From positions 6,578,001-6,642,000 of the forward strand of contig NZ_CP051293.1 of assembly GCF_013170805.1 (NCBI RefSeq): DNA of 64,000 nt, written 5' to 3'. Of this stretch, positions 19,047-27,360 are shown piece by piece. Under the pieces are notes generated by a model. That model saw only the letters and a list, made by a program, of their open reading frames with translations, was not told the DNA's origin and made no database searches. Both the position numbers and the translations under genes were made by a program. Position 1 is the first letter of the stretch. Each line of letters starts with the position of its first letter. This DNA is from Mesorhizobium sp. NZP2077 (GTDB lineage: Bacteria; Pseudomonadota; Alphaproteobacteria; Rhizobiales; Rhizobiaceae).

Positions 19047-19946
19047 TCAGAAGGAGGGCCGCTTCAATCCGGCCGCAAGGTAGGCGGAAGCTAACGTATT
19101 GGCCATCAGCATGGCAATGGTCATCGGCCCGACACCGCCAGGCACCGGCGTGATGGCGCCGGCGACCTTGGCCACCTCGGCAAAGGCGACATCGCCGACG
19201 AGGCGCGACTTGCCCTCGCCCTTCTCGGGTGCGGGAATGCGGTTGATGCCGACATCAATGACGGTGGCGCCGGGCTTCACCCAATCCCCCTTGATCATCT
19301 CCGGCCGGCCGACGGCGGCGACCAGGATGTCGGCCGTGCGGGCAAGCGCCGGCAGGTCCCTGGTGCGGCTGTGGGCGATGGTAACGGTGCAGTTGGCGGC
19401 AAGCAGCAGATTGGCTATCGGCTTGCCGACGATGTTGGAGCGGCCGACAACGACCACGGCGAGGCCGGACAGGTCCTTGCCGTGCACGCGCTCGATCAGC
19501 AGCATCGAGCCGGCGGGCGTGCAGGGAACAAAGGCCGTGTCGAGTTCGCCGGTGCCGAGCTTGCCGACATTGATGAAATGGAAGCCGTCGACATCCTTCT
19601 CCGGCGCGATGGCCTGGATAATCTTGCCGGCATCGACATGGGCGGGCAGCGGCAGCTGCACCAGGATGCCGTTGATGGCCGGATCGGTATTGAGGTCGCC
19701 GATGATCTTGAGCAGCGCCTCCTCGGAGGTGTCGGCCGGCAGCGTGTGCTGGAGCGAATGAAAGCCGCATTCCTTGGCGGTGCGCGACTTGGAAGCGACA
19801 TAGACCTGGCTCGCCGGGTCCTCGCCGACGATGACGACGGCGAGACCGGGCTTGGCCTTGCCCTTGGCGACCAGCTCGGCAGTCAGCGTCTTGACCGTCC
19901 GCACCACATCCTCGGCAACGCTCTTTCCGTCAATCACTTCGGCCAT
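19047..19946 (-). CDS. folD: Bifunctional methylenetetrahydrofolate dehydrogenase / methenyltetrahydrofolate cyclohydrolase
   Basis: A 299-residue cytoplasmic enzyme that interconverts 5,10-methylene-THF and 10-formyl-THF. Family landmarks are the substrate and catalytic segment [13 protein letters not shown] (with the conserved lysine), LVQLPLP, KDVDGFH, the Rossmann element [18 protein letters not shown] and the C-terminal signature [15 protein letters not shown]. Length is usual. The GlxA-type regulator gene lies directly downstream. Upstream are about 180 bases to the end of the co-polymerase gene, with no obvious riboswitch. Confidence 0.97.
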   Translation of the reverse strand: MAEVIDGKSVAEDVVRTVKTLTAELVAKGKAKPGLAVVIVGEDPASQVYVASKSRTAKECGFHSLQHTLPADTSEEALLKIIGDLNTDPAINGILVQLPLPAHVDAGKIIQAIAPEKDVDGFHFINVGKLGTGELDTAFVPCTPAGSMLLIERVHGKDLSGLAVVVVGRSNIVGKPIANLLLAANCTVTIAHSRTRDLPALARTADILVAAVGRPEMIKGDWVKPGATVIDVGINRIPAPEKGEGKSRLVGDVAFAEVAKVAGAITPVPGGVGPMTIAMLMANTLASAYLAAGLKRPSF

Positions 19947-20129
19947 GAACTATCCTCAACACTGTTTTGCCCATCGCCGCTTTCGACAACACAACGCAGC
20001 GTCATCGGCAGCATGCAGCGCGGCATTGTCACGAAAATTCCGGCACGCAATCCCGCCAAAGCGCCGTCCCATGCCGTTTACGCGAAAACCGGGATGGTTT
20101 TGTTCGGCCTCGGCAACCTATTTTGTGGC

Positions 20130-22709
20130 TCAGAAGTAGCGGCGGCGGGTGCGGCTCTCGGTGAGTTCGCGAACAGCCTCGCGGAATTCGCGCAGGCTGG
20201 CGCGAATTTCCTCGATCGGCGCCTGTTCGGCGCTTTCATCGACCGGCGAAGGCTCAGCCGGCGGCTGGGCTGGATAGGCCGACGGTTGCGGCGGAGCGGG
20301 CTGCGGATATGGCACATGCCCGGCATAGGGCGACATGGCCTGCGTATAGGGGGAACCCGCCGGCGGCTGTGGTTGCCAAGGCTGCATCTGCGGATAGCCC
20401 GCCTGTTGTGCAGGGGGATAGGGCGGCGGCGCCGGATAGATTGGCGGCGGCATCAGGGGCGACCGCGACGGCGGCCCCATCGGCTGGGAATAAGTGGCAT
20501 CGAAGCCTGGCGGGAAAGACGGCCGCGCATAGTCCGACGGCCGAGGCATGAAGGCGGAATCCGGGTTCGGGACGCCGGAGGGCGTGGCAGCATCCGCCGG
20601 CCGCGTGTTTCCACCAAAGGCGGGAAACTCGCTGTCGTCATCCGCCTCTGTGGACGGCTTGCGGGATACGGCATTGCGCAGCTTCGCCATGAGCGCGGCG
20701 ATACGCCCGGGCCCTTCGGCGGGAGCGGCTTCGGCCTGTGCCACGGGCGGTGGTGATGCTGGCGGCGGCGATGCAGGTGGCGGAGGTGGAGGCGCCGGGG
20801 GCACCGGCGCTGCCGGCATTGGTGGCGCGGGCGGCGGTGCTGCCCGGAATGCCTGCTCCTCAGGGGGCGCTTTGCGCTCGCGGCGCGATCGCGAGTTCGC
20901 GGTCTCGCGCAGGCTCTCATAGGCCCCACGCATGGCGCCGAGGCCGACACCAGAGGCAAAGCCGAGCAGCAGGCCGGCAAGTGCCATCAAGGCGCGCGAC
21001 GGCCCCTTCGCCTCGAGCGGCGCAAAAGCCTTGGAGATCACGTTCATATTGGCGGTGTTGATGTCTTTCTGCTCGCCAGTCTCCTTGGCACGCAGCAGAT
21101 ATTGTTCGTAGACGGAGCGCTTGGCAGAGGCCTCACGCTCCAGTTCGCGCATCGACACCAGATCGTTGTTGACGTCACCGCTGCGGACCTTGAGCTGGGC
21201 AAGGCGGGAGGAGAGATCCTGCTCGAGCTGGACGGCGCGTTTCAGGTCGACCTGCAGCGAGGAGGCGATGCGGCGCAATTCACCAGCGATGCGGTCGCGC
21301 GCGCCGGCGATCTGTGCGTTGAGCGCCTGGAGTTCAGGATGGCGCGGGCCAAGCCGGATCGCGGCACGGTCCGCCTCCTGCTTGAGCGTCGCATATTGCG
21401 AGCGCAGATCGCTCATCGTGTTGGAGTTGATCTCTTCCGGCAAGGTGCCGGAGAGAACCGAATTGACGTCGATCGAGCGCGCCGATGCCGCCCTTGCATT
21501 GAGCTCCAGCGTGCGGGCGCGGGCGACCGAGAGCTGCTCGTTGAGCTTCAGCATCTCGTCGTCGCTTATCAGATGGCCCTGTGCATCGACCAGATCATGC
21601 GAGGCCCTAAACTCCTCGACCTTGCGCTCTGCCACCTCGACGCCTTTGCGCAGCTCATCGAGCCTCGCCGTCAGTTCGTCGGTCGCGCGGCCGGCGGTGT
21701 CGGACTGGATCTGACCGAAAGTCTGCAGGAACACGTCCGTCATCGTGTTGGCGATCAGGGCCGATTTCTCGCCATTCTGCGTGATCGCACTGACGGTGAT
21801 GACGAAGGTCTTGCCGCCGCGCTCGACCGAGAGGCTTTCGGCCAGGTTGCCGACGGCAAGCGCGCGGCGGCGAACCTCGTCGGCACCGCTTGGGCCATCC
21901 TGGTGCGGAAGAATTGAGCGAATGAGGGACCTGATGCCAAGGCCGCCGGCGCCCTGACCATTGAACTCAGGATCATTGCTCAGGTTGAGCTTGTCGACGA
22001 CCTTGTTCAAAACTGTGCCCGAGGTCAGCACCCGGACCTGGTTTTCGACGATGGCGAGTGTGGCGTCGGAAGCGACGACATTCTGGGTGAGGTCGCGGTC
22101 GGTTAGCTTGAGGTCGCGCGGATCGACGATCAGTTCGGCGGTGGCTTCATATTTCTTCGGCGTCGACAGCGCGATGGCGATGCCGAGCCCGGCGCCGATC
22201 AAGGTGGTCGTGATGATCAGCAGCTTCGACCTGGCAATGCCGCGCACCACCTGCATCGGATCGATCAGCGGCTTCCACTGCTGATCATCCCTGCGATCGC
22301 CAAAGGATGCATTTGCTTCGCCCTCATAGCGGGGTCCGGAGGCCTCGTGAGACCGAGCGCTGCCGGACGGTTCTTCAGCGGCCGACCCTGCGTACGGCGT
22401 GGCCGGCGGCAGATCGCTGGTGCCCGTGTCGTCCTGCGAGCGCCAGGCGTTGTCCTGCGCAGCCGCTCCCGGTTGCTCATCCGACTGGAACCGCTCCGTT
22501 CCGGCGGCAGCGGAAGGCGTTGGGTTCGCCCGCGCCTCACGCCGTGAACGGGCAAGGCGATGGCGCGTGGCGGCATCCTCGCGCCAGGCCGAATCTGCCC
22601 GGTCCCCTATCGAGACCAGGGACGCGTCATCCTCACCGCGCATGGCCTGGCCGAGTGCCAGCAAGGAACGCTCGCGCCTCCAGTCTTCACGGTTCTCCCT
22701 GTCGACCAT
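20130..22709 (-). CDS. Wzz/GumC-type polysaccharide co-polymerase lacking a kinase domain
   Basis: An 859-residue inner-membrane protein. Residues 1-150 are a charged cytoplasmic region. A Wzz domain begins at a first transmembrane helix (LLIITTTLIGAGLGIAIAL, about 163-181) and continues through ATAELIVDPRDLKLTDRD. A long periplasmic coiled coil follows (two helical stretches around GPRHPELQALNAQI), then a second helix near residue 590 (ALMALAGLLLGFASGVGLG). The last 250 residues are proline-rich (runs of PPAPP). It resembles ExoP/GumC proteins, which set polysaccharide chain length, but no Walker kinase or tyrosine cluster is present. It is divergent from the flippase gene. A separate kinase, if any, must be elsewhere. 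Confidence 0.87.
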   Translation of the reverse strand: MVDRENREDWRRERSLLALGQAMRGEDDASLVSIGDRADSAWREDAATRHRLARSRREARANPTPSAAAGTERFQSDEQPGAAAQDNAWRSQDDTGTSDLPPATPYAGSAAEEPSGSARSHEASGPRYEGEANASFGDRRDDQQWKPLIDPMQVVRGIARSKLLIITTTLIGAGLGIAIALSTPKKYEATAELIVDPRDLKLTDRDLTQNVVASDATLAIVENQVRVLTSGTVLNKVVDKLNLSNDPEFNGQGAGGLGIRSLIRSILPHQDGPSGADEVRRRALAVGNLAESLSVERGGKTFVITVSAITQNGEKSALIANTMTDVFLQTFGQIQSDTAGRATDELTARLDELRKGVEVAERKVEEFRASHDLVDAQGHLISDDEMLKLNEQLSVARARTLELNARAASARSIDVNSVLSGTLPEEINSNTMSDLRSQYATLKQEADRAAIRLGPRHPELQALNAQIAGARDRIAGELRRIASSLQVDLKRAVQLEQDLSSRLAQLKVRSGDVNNDLVSMRELEREASAKRSVYEQYLLRAKETGEQKDINTANMNVISKAFAPLEAKGPSRALMALAGLLLGFASGVGLGAMRGAYESLRETANSRSRRERKAPPEEQAFRAAPPPAPPMPAAPVPPAPPPPPPASPPPASPPPVAQAEAAPAEGPGRIAALMAKLRNAVSRKPSTEADDDSEFPAFGGNTRPADAATPSGVPNPDSAFMPRPSDYARPSFPPGFDATYSQPMGPPSRSPLMPPPIYPAPPPYPPAQQAGYPQMQPWQPQPPAGSPYTQAMSPYAGHVPYPQPAPPQPSAYPAQPPAEPSPVDESAEQAPIEEIRASLREFREAVRELTESRTRRRYF

Positions 22710-22909
22710 TGTCTTGGAGCTTCACTCTTTGGCCGCTTGGCAGCGGCGGTCGGCCAATCGTTAAGTCACGCTAAACAAGCATAGGAAACAAAAGGTTAAT
22801 TTCGGCAGGCCGGCGGGTAAGCTTTTCATAACCTCACGGGCGGGAATTTCAGCGCAGCCAGGCCTCAAAACGGCACGTTAAGCTTTGCCGCCTATGGCTT
22901 CTCTCAGAC

Positions 22910-24205
22910 ATGACCGAGGCTCGCGGGATACCGCAAAGGCGGACTTTTGCCCGGATCGGCACTTTCGTGGCCGAACGACGGGGGCTGGTGCGCGACTATT
23001 TTTCGGCGATCAGCGGCGCCGGCGGGCGACTGGTGTTTTCGCTGGCCTATTTCATCGCGCTCGCCAACACGCTGTCCATCTCCGAATTCGGCATGTTCGC
23101 CACCGCGTCGGCGGCCGGCGTGATGCTGTCGCGGATCCTGGCCTTCGGTTTCATCTCGGCGCTCTATCGCACCGCCACCATCCGCCCCAATCTGATCGGT
23201 ACCTTCACCGCCGGCTTCCTGCTGCTCGGCATCGTCTCGCTGCCGTTGCTGGCCGCGGCCTCGTTCGGCGTCTACCTGATCTTCTTCGCCGGCACGGTGC
23301 CGCTGTCGGTGTTTTCGGCGATCGTCTTTGCCGAAGCGCTGTTGTGGCGGCCGGTGGAGGTGGCTCTGATCGTCAACAACGGGCTGGGCAAGTTCGGCCG
23401 TGCCGCCGTCCTGGCGATCCTGGCGACGGCGCTGCGGGCGCTTGGCGCGGTGCTATTCATGCTCTGGGCCCAGCACAGCATCTGGATCTGGTCATGGTTC
23501 TATATCGGCGCCAATGCCGCCTCGCTGGTCCTGGCTTTCGGCTGGTTCTATCCGCGCCAAAGACTGCGACTGCGCATCGAGCTTTACCTCAGGCGACTGG
23601 CGGATTCCCTCTACGTGGCCGGCGCCGAAATTCTGTTCTACCTGCAATCGGAATTCGACAAGCTGCTGGTGCTGGCGATCGGCGGGCCGCATCTGGCCGG
23701 CATCTATGCCATCATCATGCGGCTGGTCGACCTGACCGCGATCCCGATCCGCACCTTCTCGATGATGCTGGTGCAACGCATGATGCGCGCGCCGGACCTG
23801 TTGTCGCGGCTGACGGTCAAGAGCGGCATTGAGGGCGGCGTCTTCCTGGTTTCGACGCTGGCGCTGCTGGCGCTTGGCATCGTGCTGCATTTCTTCCCCA
23901 ACGCGCTCGGCAGGAATGTCTCCGAAGCAGCACCCCTGGTGGCGCTGGCGATCTGCGTTCCGGGGTTGCGCAATCTGGTCGAATACCAGGCCGAGCTTCT
24001 TTTCGCGCGCGGCCAGACGGCGGTGCGGGCGCTCAATCTCGGCCTGCTCGCCGCATTGAAGGCGCTGCTGCTGATCTACGTGCTGACCACCATCTCCGAT
24101 ACGTCGAAGCTGGTGCTCTCGCTCAACATCGTCTTCCTGCTGCTCTATCTCGCCTCGATGCTGCTGACCTATTCAGCAATGCGCAAACCGGCGAAGGCGA
24201 TTTAG
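22910..24205 (+). CDS. Polysaccharide flippase (Wzx/MATE-like lipopolysaccharide biosynthesis protein)
   Basis: A 431-residue multi-pass protein with about twelve hydrophobic segments, starting MTEARGIPQRRTFARIG. The first helices are FSLAYFIALANTLSISEFGMFATASA, a pattern typical of Wzx-type lipid-linked oligosaccharide flippases. It would move the undecaprenyl-linked repeat unit across the inner membrane for the exopolysaccharide built by the neighbouring transferases. It is divergent from the co-polymerase gene. The last 105 bases of the gene are repeated, 11 percent diverged, at 26293-26397 beyond a foreign-looking insert. No terminator hairpin follows this copy, although one follows the remnant. 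Confidence 0.87.
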   Translation: MTEARGIPQRRTFARIGTFVAERRGLVRDYFSAISGAGGRLVFSLAYFIALANTLSISEFGMFATASAAGVMLSRILAFGFISALYRTATIRPNLIGTFTAGFLLLGIVSLPLLAAASFGVYLIFFAGTVPLSVFSAIVFAEALLWRPVEVALIVNNGLGKFGRAAVLAILATALRALGAVLFMLWAQHSIWIWSWFYIGANAASLVLAFGWFYPRQRLRLRIELYLRRLADSLYVAGAEILFYLQSEFDKLLVLAIGGPHLAGIYAIIMRLVDLTAIPIRTFSMMLVQRMMRAPDLLSRLTVKSGIEGGVFLVSTLALLALGIVLHFFPNALGRNVSEAAPLVALAICVPGLRNLVEYQAELLFARGQTAVRALNLGLLAALKALLLIYVLTTISDTSKLVLSLNIVFLLLYLASMLLTYSAMRKPAKAI

Positions 24206-24551
24206 CGCAGGTCGATCCAATCCATGATGGGCGCTACGGCCATTCTATGATATTGATTTTTAAGAATTTTTTCTTTAACATCAAATCGTTAGAATGTGAA
24301 TCGGCCCTTTAATTGGATGCCGATCTGGAGTGTTTTGGGCCGTTTGACAGCGGGCGCTCTTTTTCAAACCGATCAGCTGGCGTCACTGAATCTCTCCCTT
24401 GACGCCACCAGGCCGCAATTTTCGAACATGCTGCCACGCTTCTAGGCGAAACGATTCAGGGATTTCACTTTACGCAGAGGAGAAGACGGTAGACGGCCGG
24501 TGCGAAGCCTATTGGCGGTGCAGGTTACTACGAGACAGCCGCAAGCGTCTA
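24206..24551. other. Non-coding AT-rich left end of insert
   Basis: No convincing gene is seen. The first bases (GCGCAGGTCGATCCAATCCA, 24206-24225, counting from the base after the flippase stop) resemble 26430-26449 next to the remnant flippase end (GCGCAGGTTAATCCAATCCA), so the left repeat includes a little downstream sequence. Beyond about 24226 the composition turns AT-rich, with a TTTTTAAGAATTTTTTCTTT stretch, unlike the flanks. Confidence 0.5.
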
Positions 24552-25061
24552 TCAGCCGGTCTTGCGGTCATCAGGGATTGGTTCGTCGGTCGCCTTGGTG
24601 TCCCTATTCGCGTCGAGGTCCGCCAATGCGGCGATTACTCCTGCAAGGCGACCCCGCACCCGTGGAGGAAGCTGCATCAGCCCCTCGATCAGATGCCGGC
24701 CTTCCGCGCTGGCAATATACTCGATGCGCACGTCGACCGGCAGAGGCGCAGCCCTACGGCCGGTCTCATTGCCAGGTAGGCCTTCGAAGAAGCGGCTGAC
24801 AGGAACGTCAAGCGACATGCTGATCTCGTAGAGCATGGACGCGCTCACGCGATTCCTCGCGTTCTCGTATTTCTGAAGCTGTTGGAAGCTGATGCCGATG
24901 GATCGGGCAAGCTCGGCTTGCGATACGTCCGACTGGACACGAACCGTCGCGATCTGCCTGCCGACGTGCTGATCTGCGGAATGCGGACTACACTCGGTTT
25001 CGGGCTTTGGCCTTGCTCGGATGACGCGGGCGCGTGTTGATACCACCAATGCCTTTCGCAA
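24552..25061 (-). CDS. XRE family transcriptional regulator
   Basis: A 169-residue protein with a helix-turn-helix at about residues 34-90 (VGRQIATVRVQSDVSQAELA ... ISFQQLQKYENARNRVS), followed by an acidic, helical C-terminus. The type is common in alphaproteobacterial accessory regions and phages. The likely start is the TTG at 25061, nine bases after AAGGAG; an ATG two bases after the same AAGGAG opens a different frame that soon ends, so the exact start is uncertain. It lies in the insert between the flippase and its remnant end. Probably a regulator of island genes. Confidence 0.75.
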   Translation of the reverse strand: MRKALVVSTRARVIRARPKPETECSPHSADQHVGRQIATVRVQSDVSQAELARSIGISFQQLQKYENARNRVSASMLYEISMSLDVPVSRFFEGLPGNETGRRAAPLPVDVRIEYIASAEGRHLIEGLMQLPPRVRGRLAGVIAALADLDANRDTKATDEPIPDDRKTG

Positions 25062-25172
25062 ATTGCATCGCTCCTTGTAGAAAAGTTGGTCGCGGTAGAC
25101 TCCCCTCGCGAGGCTCGCAGAACTTTCGGAATGAAAGGGGCTGCCAAAGTGCTCGAAAACGGCCTTGTGCAG

Positions 25173-25751
25173 TTAGGTAGGCTCTGGGCGCCCAGCGATC
25201 CGAGCAATATCCTCCAGGACCGAGCGGATCTGCGGCCAAGGAAACTCCGGATCGTCCTTCGACGGTTGCCCTTCCCTGAGTATGGCATCAAGATTCGCTG
25301 CCACACCAGCAAGGGAGATAGCCGGTGTTTCCGACAATCCTTCAAGCAACGCTTCCGCCCGATCGGCTGCCTCACTTTCAGCGCGCAACGTGGCTGAATA
25401 GCCAATCGCCCGATCAAAGGCATCCCAGCGCGCCTGATGAGCCGCCAATTCGGCCTCGACCTTCGCACCAACCGCCAAGTCGGCAGACCCGACGCCGAGC
25501 ACATCGCGAAGTGCCTCAACTGAGTGCAGCGTAACGGTCCTACCATCGGACAACTGGATCATAACTTTTGGAAAGCCGACTGTTTCTGTGAGATTCCGTT
25601 CCAAACGCTGCTGCTCGTCGCTGAACCTTTCGGTCTCTTCGTGAGCAGCTTGCCATGCGCGCCACGCTGCTATCGCAGGGTCGGTTGTTGCTCGAAATAG
25701 TCCCCTACGGATGACGGAACGCAAAGTCGTGCTATTGTCGGAATCAGCCAT
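25173..25751 (-). CDS. Hypothetical protein of the insert
   Basis: A 192-residue acidic, mostly helical protein (MADSDNSTTLRSVIRRGLF...). It has no signal peptide, membrane helix or recognisable catalytic motif. GGAG eight bases before the ATG supports the start. A central segment (VMIQLSDGRTVTLHSVEALRDVLG) looks like a small beta-alpha unit. It is encoded upstream of the XRE gene on the same strand with about 110 bases between. I do not recognise the family. Confidence 0.65.
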   Translation of the reverse strand: MADSDNSTTLRSVIRRGLFRATTDPAIAAWRAWQAAHEETERFSDEQQRLERNLTETVGFPKVMIQLSDGRTVTLHSVEALRDVLGVGSADLAVGAKVEAELAAHQARWDAFDRAIGYSATLRAESEAADRAEALLEGLSETPAISLAGVAANLDAILREGQPSKDDPEFPWPQIRSVLEDIARIAGRPEPT

Positions 25752-25870
25752 GATCCGAGCTCCAAACAGCTTGGGTTGTGGTCAGGCCGAGCGACGTGTT
25801 CGAGCACGTCGTTCGGCTGCAAAGCGCGAATCACAAGTTACGTACATACCGTACATTACGGACACGACCA

Positions 25871-26038
25871 TTGTCAAACACGCCTTATCCTATTGAAAGC
25901 AAAACTGAGCGCTTCGAGTTGCGGCTCTCAAGTGACTTGCTTGCGCGCGTTGACGAATGGCGGCGCAATCAGCCAGACCTTCCCACTAGATCAGAAGCTT
26001 TCCGCCGACTGGTAGAGGCTGGTCTAGGCTCTAAATAG
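25871..26038 (+). CDS. Small ribbon-helix-helix protein
   Basis: A 55-residue protein if read from the TTG at 25871. It contains TERFELRLSSDLLARVDEWRRNQPDLPTRSEAFRRLVEAGL, given here as overlapping parts: FELRLSSDLLARVDEW is the beta strand and first helix, and RSEAFRRLVEAGL the second helix of an Arc/MetJ-type DNA-binding fold. A longer in-frame reading starts at 25778, but its first 31 residues look non-coding. No toxin gene follows, so it is either a lone regulator or an orphaned antitoxin. Confidence 0.6.
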   Translation: MSNTPYPIESKTERFELRLSSDLLARVDEWRRNQPDLPTRSEAFRRLVEAGLGSK

Positions 26039-26134
26039 CTAGCGGCCCTGCCCAATCCTTGTGGTTAGCAGTCGATGGAGATGGGCTGTTCGCTTGATTT
26101 TTTATCGACTGATATGTGGTTGCCACTCGCATAG

Positions 26135-26292
26135 GAGTTCGTTCGGCTGCTCGAAGAAATCATCGCGCCAGACGTTTTTACGGCAGCCCAGACGCTATGC
26201 ACTCGTAACAGCTTTACCCGCGAAGATGGCACACCGTTGAACTACACGTTGGTCAACGTTGACAACTGGTGCAAGAACAGTTTCGAAGTTGA
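26135..26292 (+). pseudogene. Probable fragment of a type I restriction endonuclease R subunit (hsdR)
   Basis: After an in-frame TAG at 26132, about 52 codons read as protein-like sequence: LEEIIAPDVFTAAQTLCTRN followed by SFTREDGTPLNYTLVNV and DNWCKNSFEV. I recall this pattern (T-R-x-D-G-T-P-L-x-Y-T-L-V-N, D-W-C-K-N-x-F-E-V) from the N-terminal region of one HsdR family, where it precedes the nuclease domain. The frame then runs straight into the flippase remnant at about 26293, so the gene is cut. There is no start codon or ribosome site. The family match is from memory and needs a search. Confidence 0.5.
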
Positions 26293-26397
26293 ACGCCGAA
26301 GCTGGTGCTGTCGCTCAACATCGTCTTCCTGCTGTTCTATCTCGCATCGATGCTGCTGACTTATTCGGTGCTGCGCAAACAGGCGAAGGCAATCTAG
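26293..26397 (+). pseudogene. Remnant 3' end of the flippase gene
   Basis: These 105 bases align without gaps to 24101-24205, the end of the intact flippase, with 12 mismatches by my count. Translation gives TPKLVLSLNIVFLLFYLAS then MLLTYSVLRKQAKAI and a TAG stop, against TSKLVLSLNIVFLLLYLAS and MLLTYSAMRKPAKAI in the intact gene. It has no start. It is the orphaned end of a second flippase allele, followed by its own terminator hairpin. Confidence 0.85.
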
Positions 26398-26425
26398 ATT
26401 CAGGTGAGGCCGGCCTGACCTGAAT
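26398..26425. terminator. Hairpin terminator between the flippase remnant and the convergent DUF6492 gene
   Basis: ATTCAGGT (26398-26405) pairs with ACCTGAAT (26418-26425), and the inner AGGCC/GGCCT pairs as well, leaving only one G-G mismatch pair. It stands exactly between the remnant stop codon and the end of the convergent transferase gene. There is no T-run, so efficiency is uncertain. Confidence 0.65.
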
Positions 26426-26436
26426 TCCTGCGCAGG

Positions 26437-27360
26437 TTAATCCAATCCAATCAAACGTCGGATGCGGCCGATATCGGTGCCGATGAAGGATTGCATGCCG
26501 ATCGCCGCCTGCTCCGGCGCCATTTCGGCAACGAAGCGGCGGAACTCGGCGTCCGACAACGCCTCGCCCGTCCAGTGGACACGGCAGAATTCTTCCGAAC
26601 CGTGGAAGTGCCCGGCTCCGTCGAGAAGATTGTCGACATAGCGGCCATAGATCATGCATTCGGAGAATTTGCGCGCCGAACCGACAACCTCGACCCAGTC
26701 GCGGCCATGGACCTTCTCGATCTGTCCGCACATGGCAAGCACCGTGTCGCGGCGCCAGGCGATCAGCGTCGATATATAATCGTGGACCGACGTCCGGGAC
26801 GGGTCGATGCCGAGTGCCGAACCCGCATTGAGCGACCAGATGCGATGCTCGTCGTGACCCTCATCCGCAAGCACGCCGTCGCGGCGAAACAGGCGCGCCC
26901 TGCCGTCGCGCCAGAAGGAGGTGCAGTCGAAGGGCTTGAGGAAAGCGACGTCGGAATCGCAGAAGATCAATACGTCTTCCCTGGCATGGGCTGATATGGC
27001 GATGCGGCGCAGTTGCTGCACGTGCCAGCCGCGCAGCGGCTGCGTCCTCAGGCTGAGCCAGACACGCCGGCGAAACAGGCTGAGCGGGTCGTCGAAAGCA
27101 CGCAGCCAGCGCGGCAGCAGGTCACGCTCGTCGACAACAGTGCGCCGGTCTGTCTCCAACTGGCGGAAAAGCGCGACGTCGCGGTGTTCGACCAGGATGT
27201 AGTGATGTGCGGCGCCGGACACATGCCGGTCAAGGGTTTCGCACAGCAGGCGGCAACGCTCGAAATCCGGCGCATAGCTCGCCGTCACCACCGCCGCCGT
27301 CGGCATCTTCGGCAACAGGCCCGGGCCGGCAAGAGTGTCTGGAACGAACCGCTTGTTCAA
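26437..27360 (-). CDS. DUF6492 family protein, probable glycosyltransferase-like
   Basis: A 307-residue protein. The N-terminal part AAVVTASYAPDFERCRLLCETLDRH, the DxD-type motif VLIFCDSDVAFLKPFD and LNAGSALGID suggest a GT-A-like nucleotide-sugar fold. I take the TTG at 27360 as start: it overlaps the wecG stop (TTGA) and has GGAGAG five bases before it inside wecG. Translation is therefore probably coupled. An ATG 18 codons further in (MPTAAVVTASY) is the alternative. It is the last gene of the minus-strand transferase operon. The acceptor and sugar are unknown. Confidence 0.75.
   Translation of the reverse strand: MNKRFVPDTLAGPGLLPKMPTAAVVTASYAPDFERCRLLCETLDRHVSGAAHHYILVEHRDVALFRQLETDRRTVVDERDLLPRWLRAFDDPLSLFRRRVWLSLRTQPLRGWHVQQLRRIAISAHAREDVLIFCDSDVAFLKPFDCTSFWRDGRARLFRRDGVLADEGHDEHRIWSLNAGSALGIDPSRTSVHDYISTLIAWRRDTVLAMCGQIEKVHGRDWVEVVGSARKFSECMIYGRYVDNLLDGAGHFHGSEEFCRVHWTGEALSDAEFRRFVAEMAPEQAAIGMQSFIGTDIGRIRRLIGLD

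Noticed and set aside
17978..19153. Plus-strand open frame opposite the GlxA-type regulator
   Set aside because: Composition is typical of antisense reading of a high-GC gene, and the opposite frame is a full AraC-family regulator.
24101..26397. Flippase 3' repeats as att sites of an intact integrative element
   Set aside because: No integrase or transposase lies between the repeats and the copies differ at 12 of 105 bases, so this is at best a decayed element.
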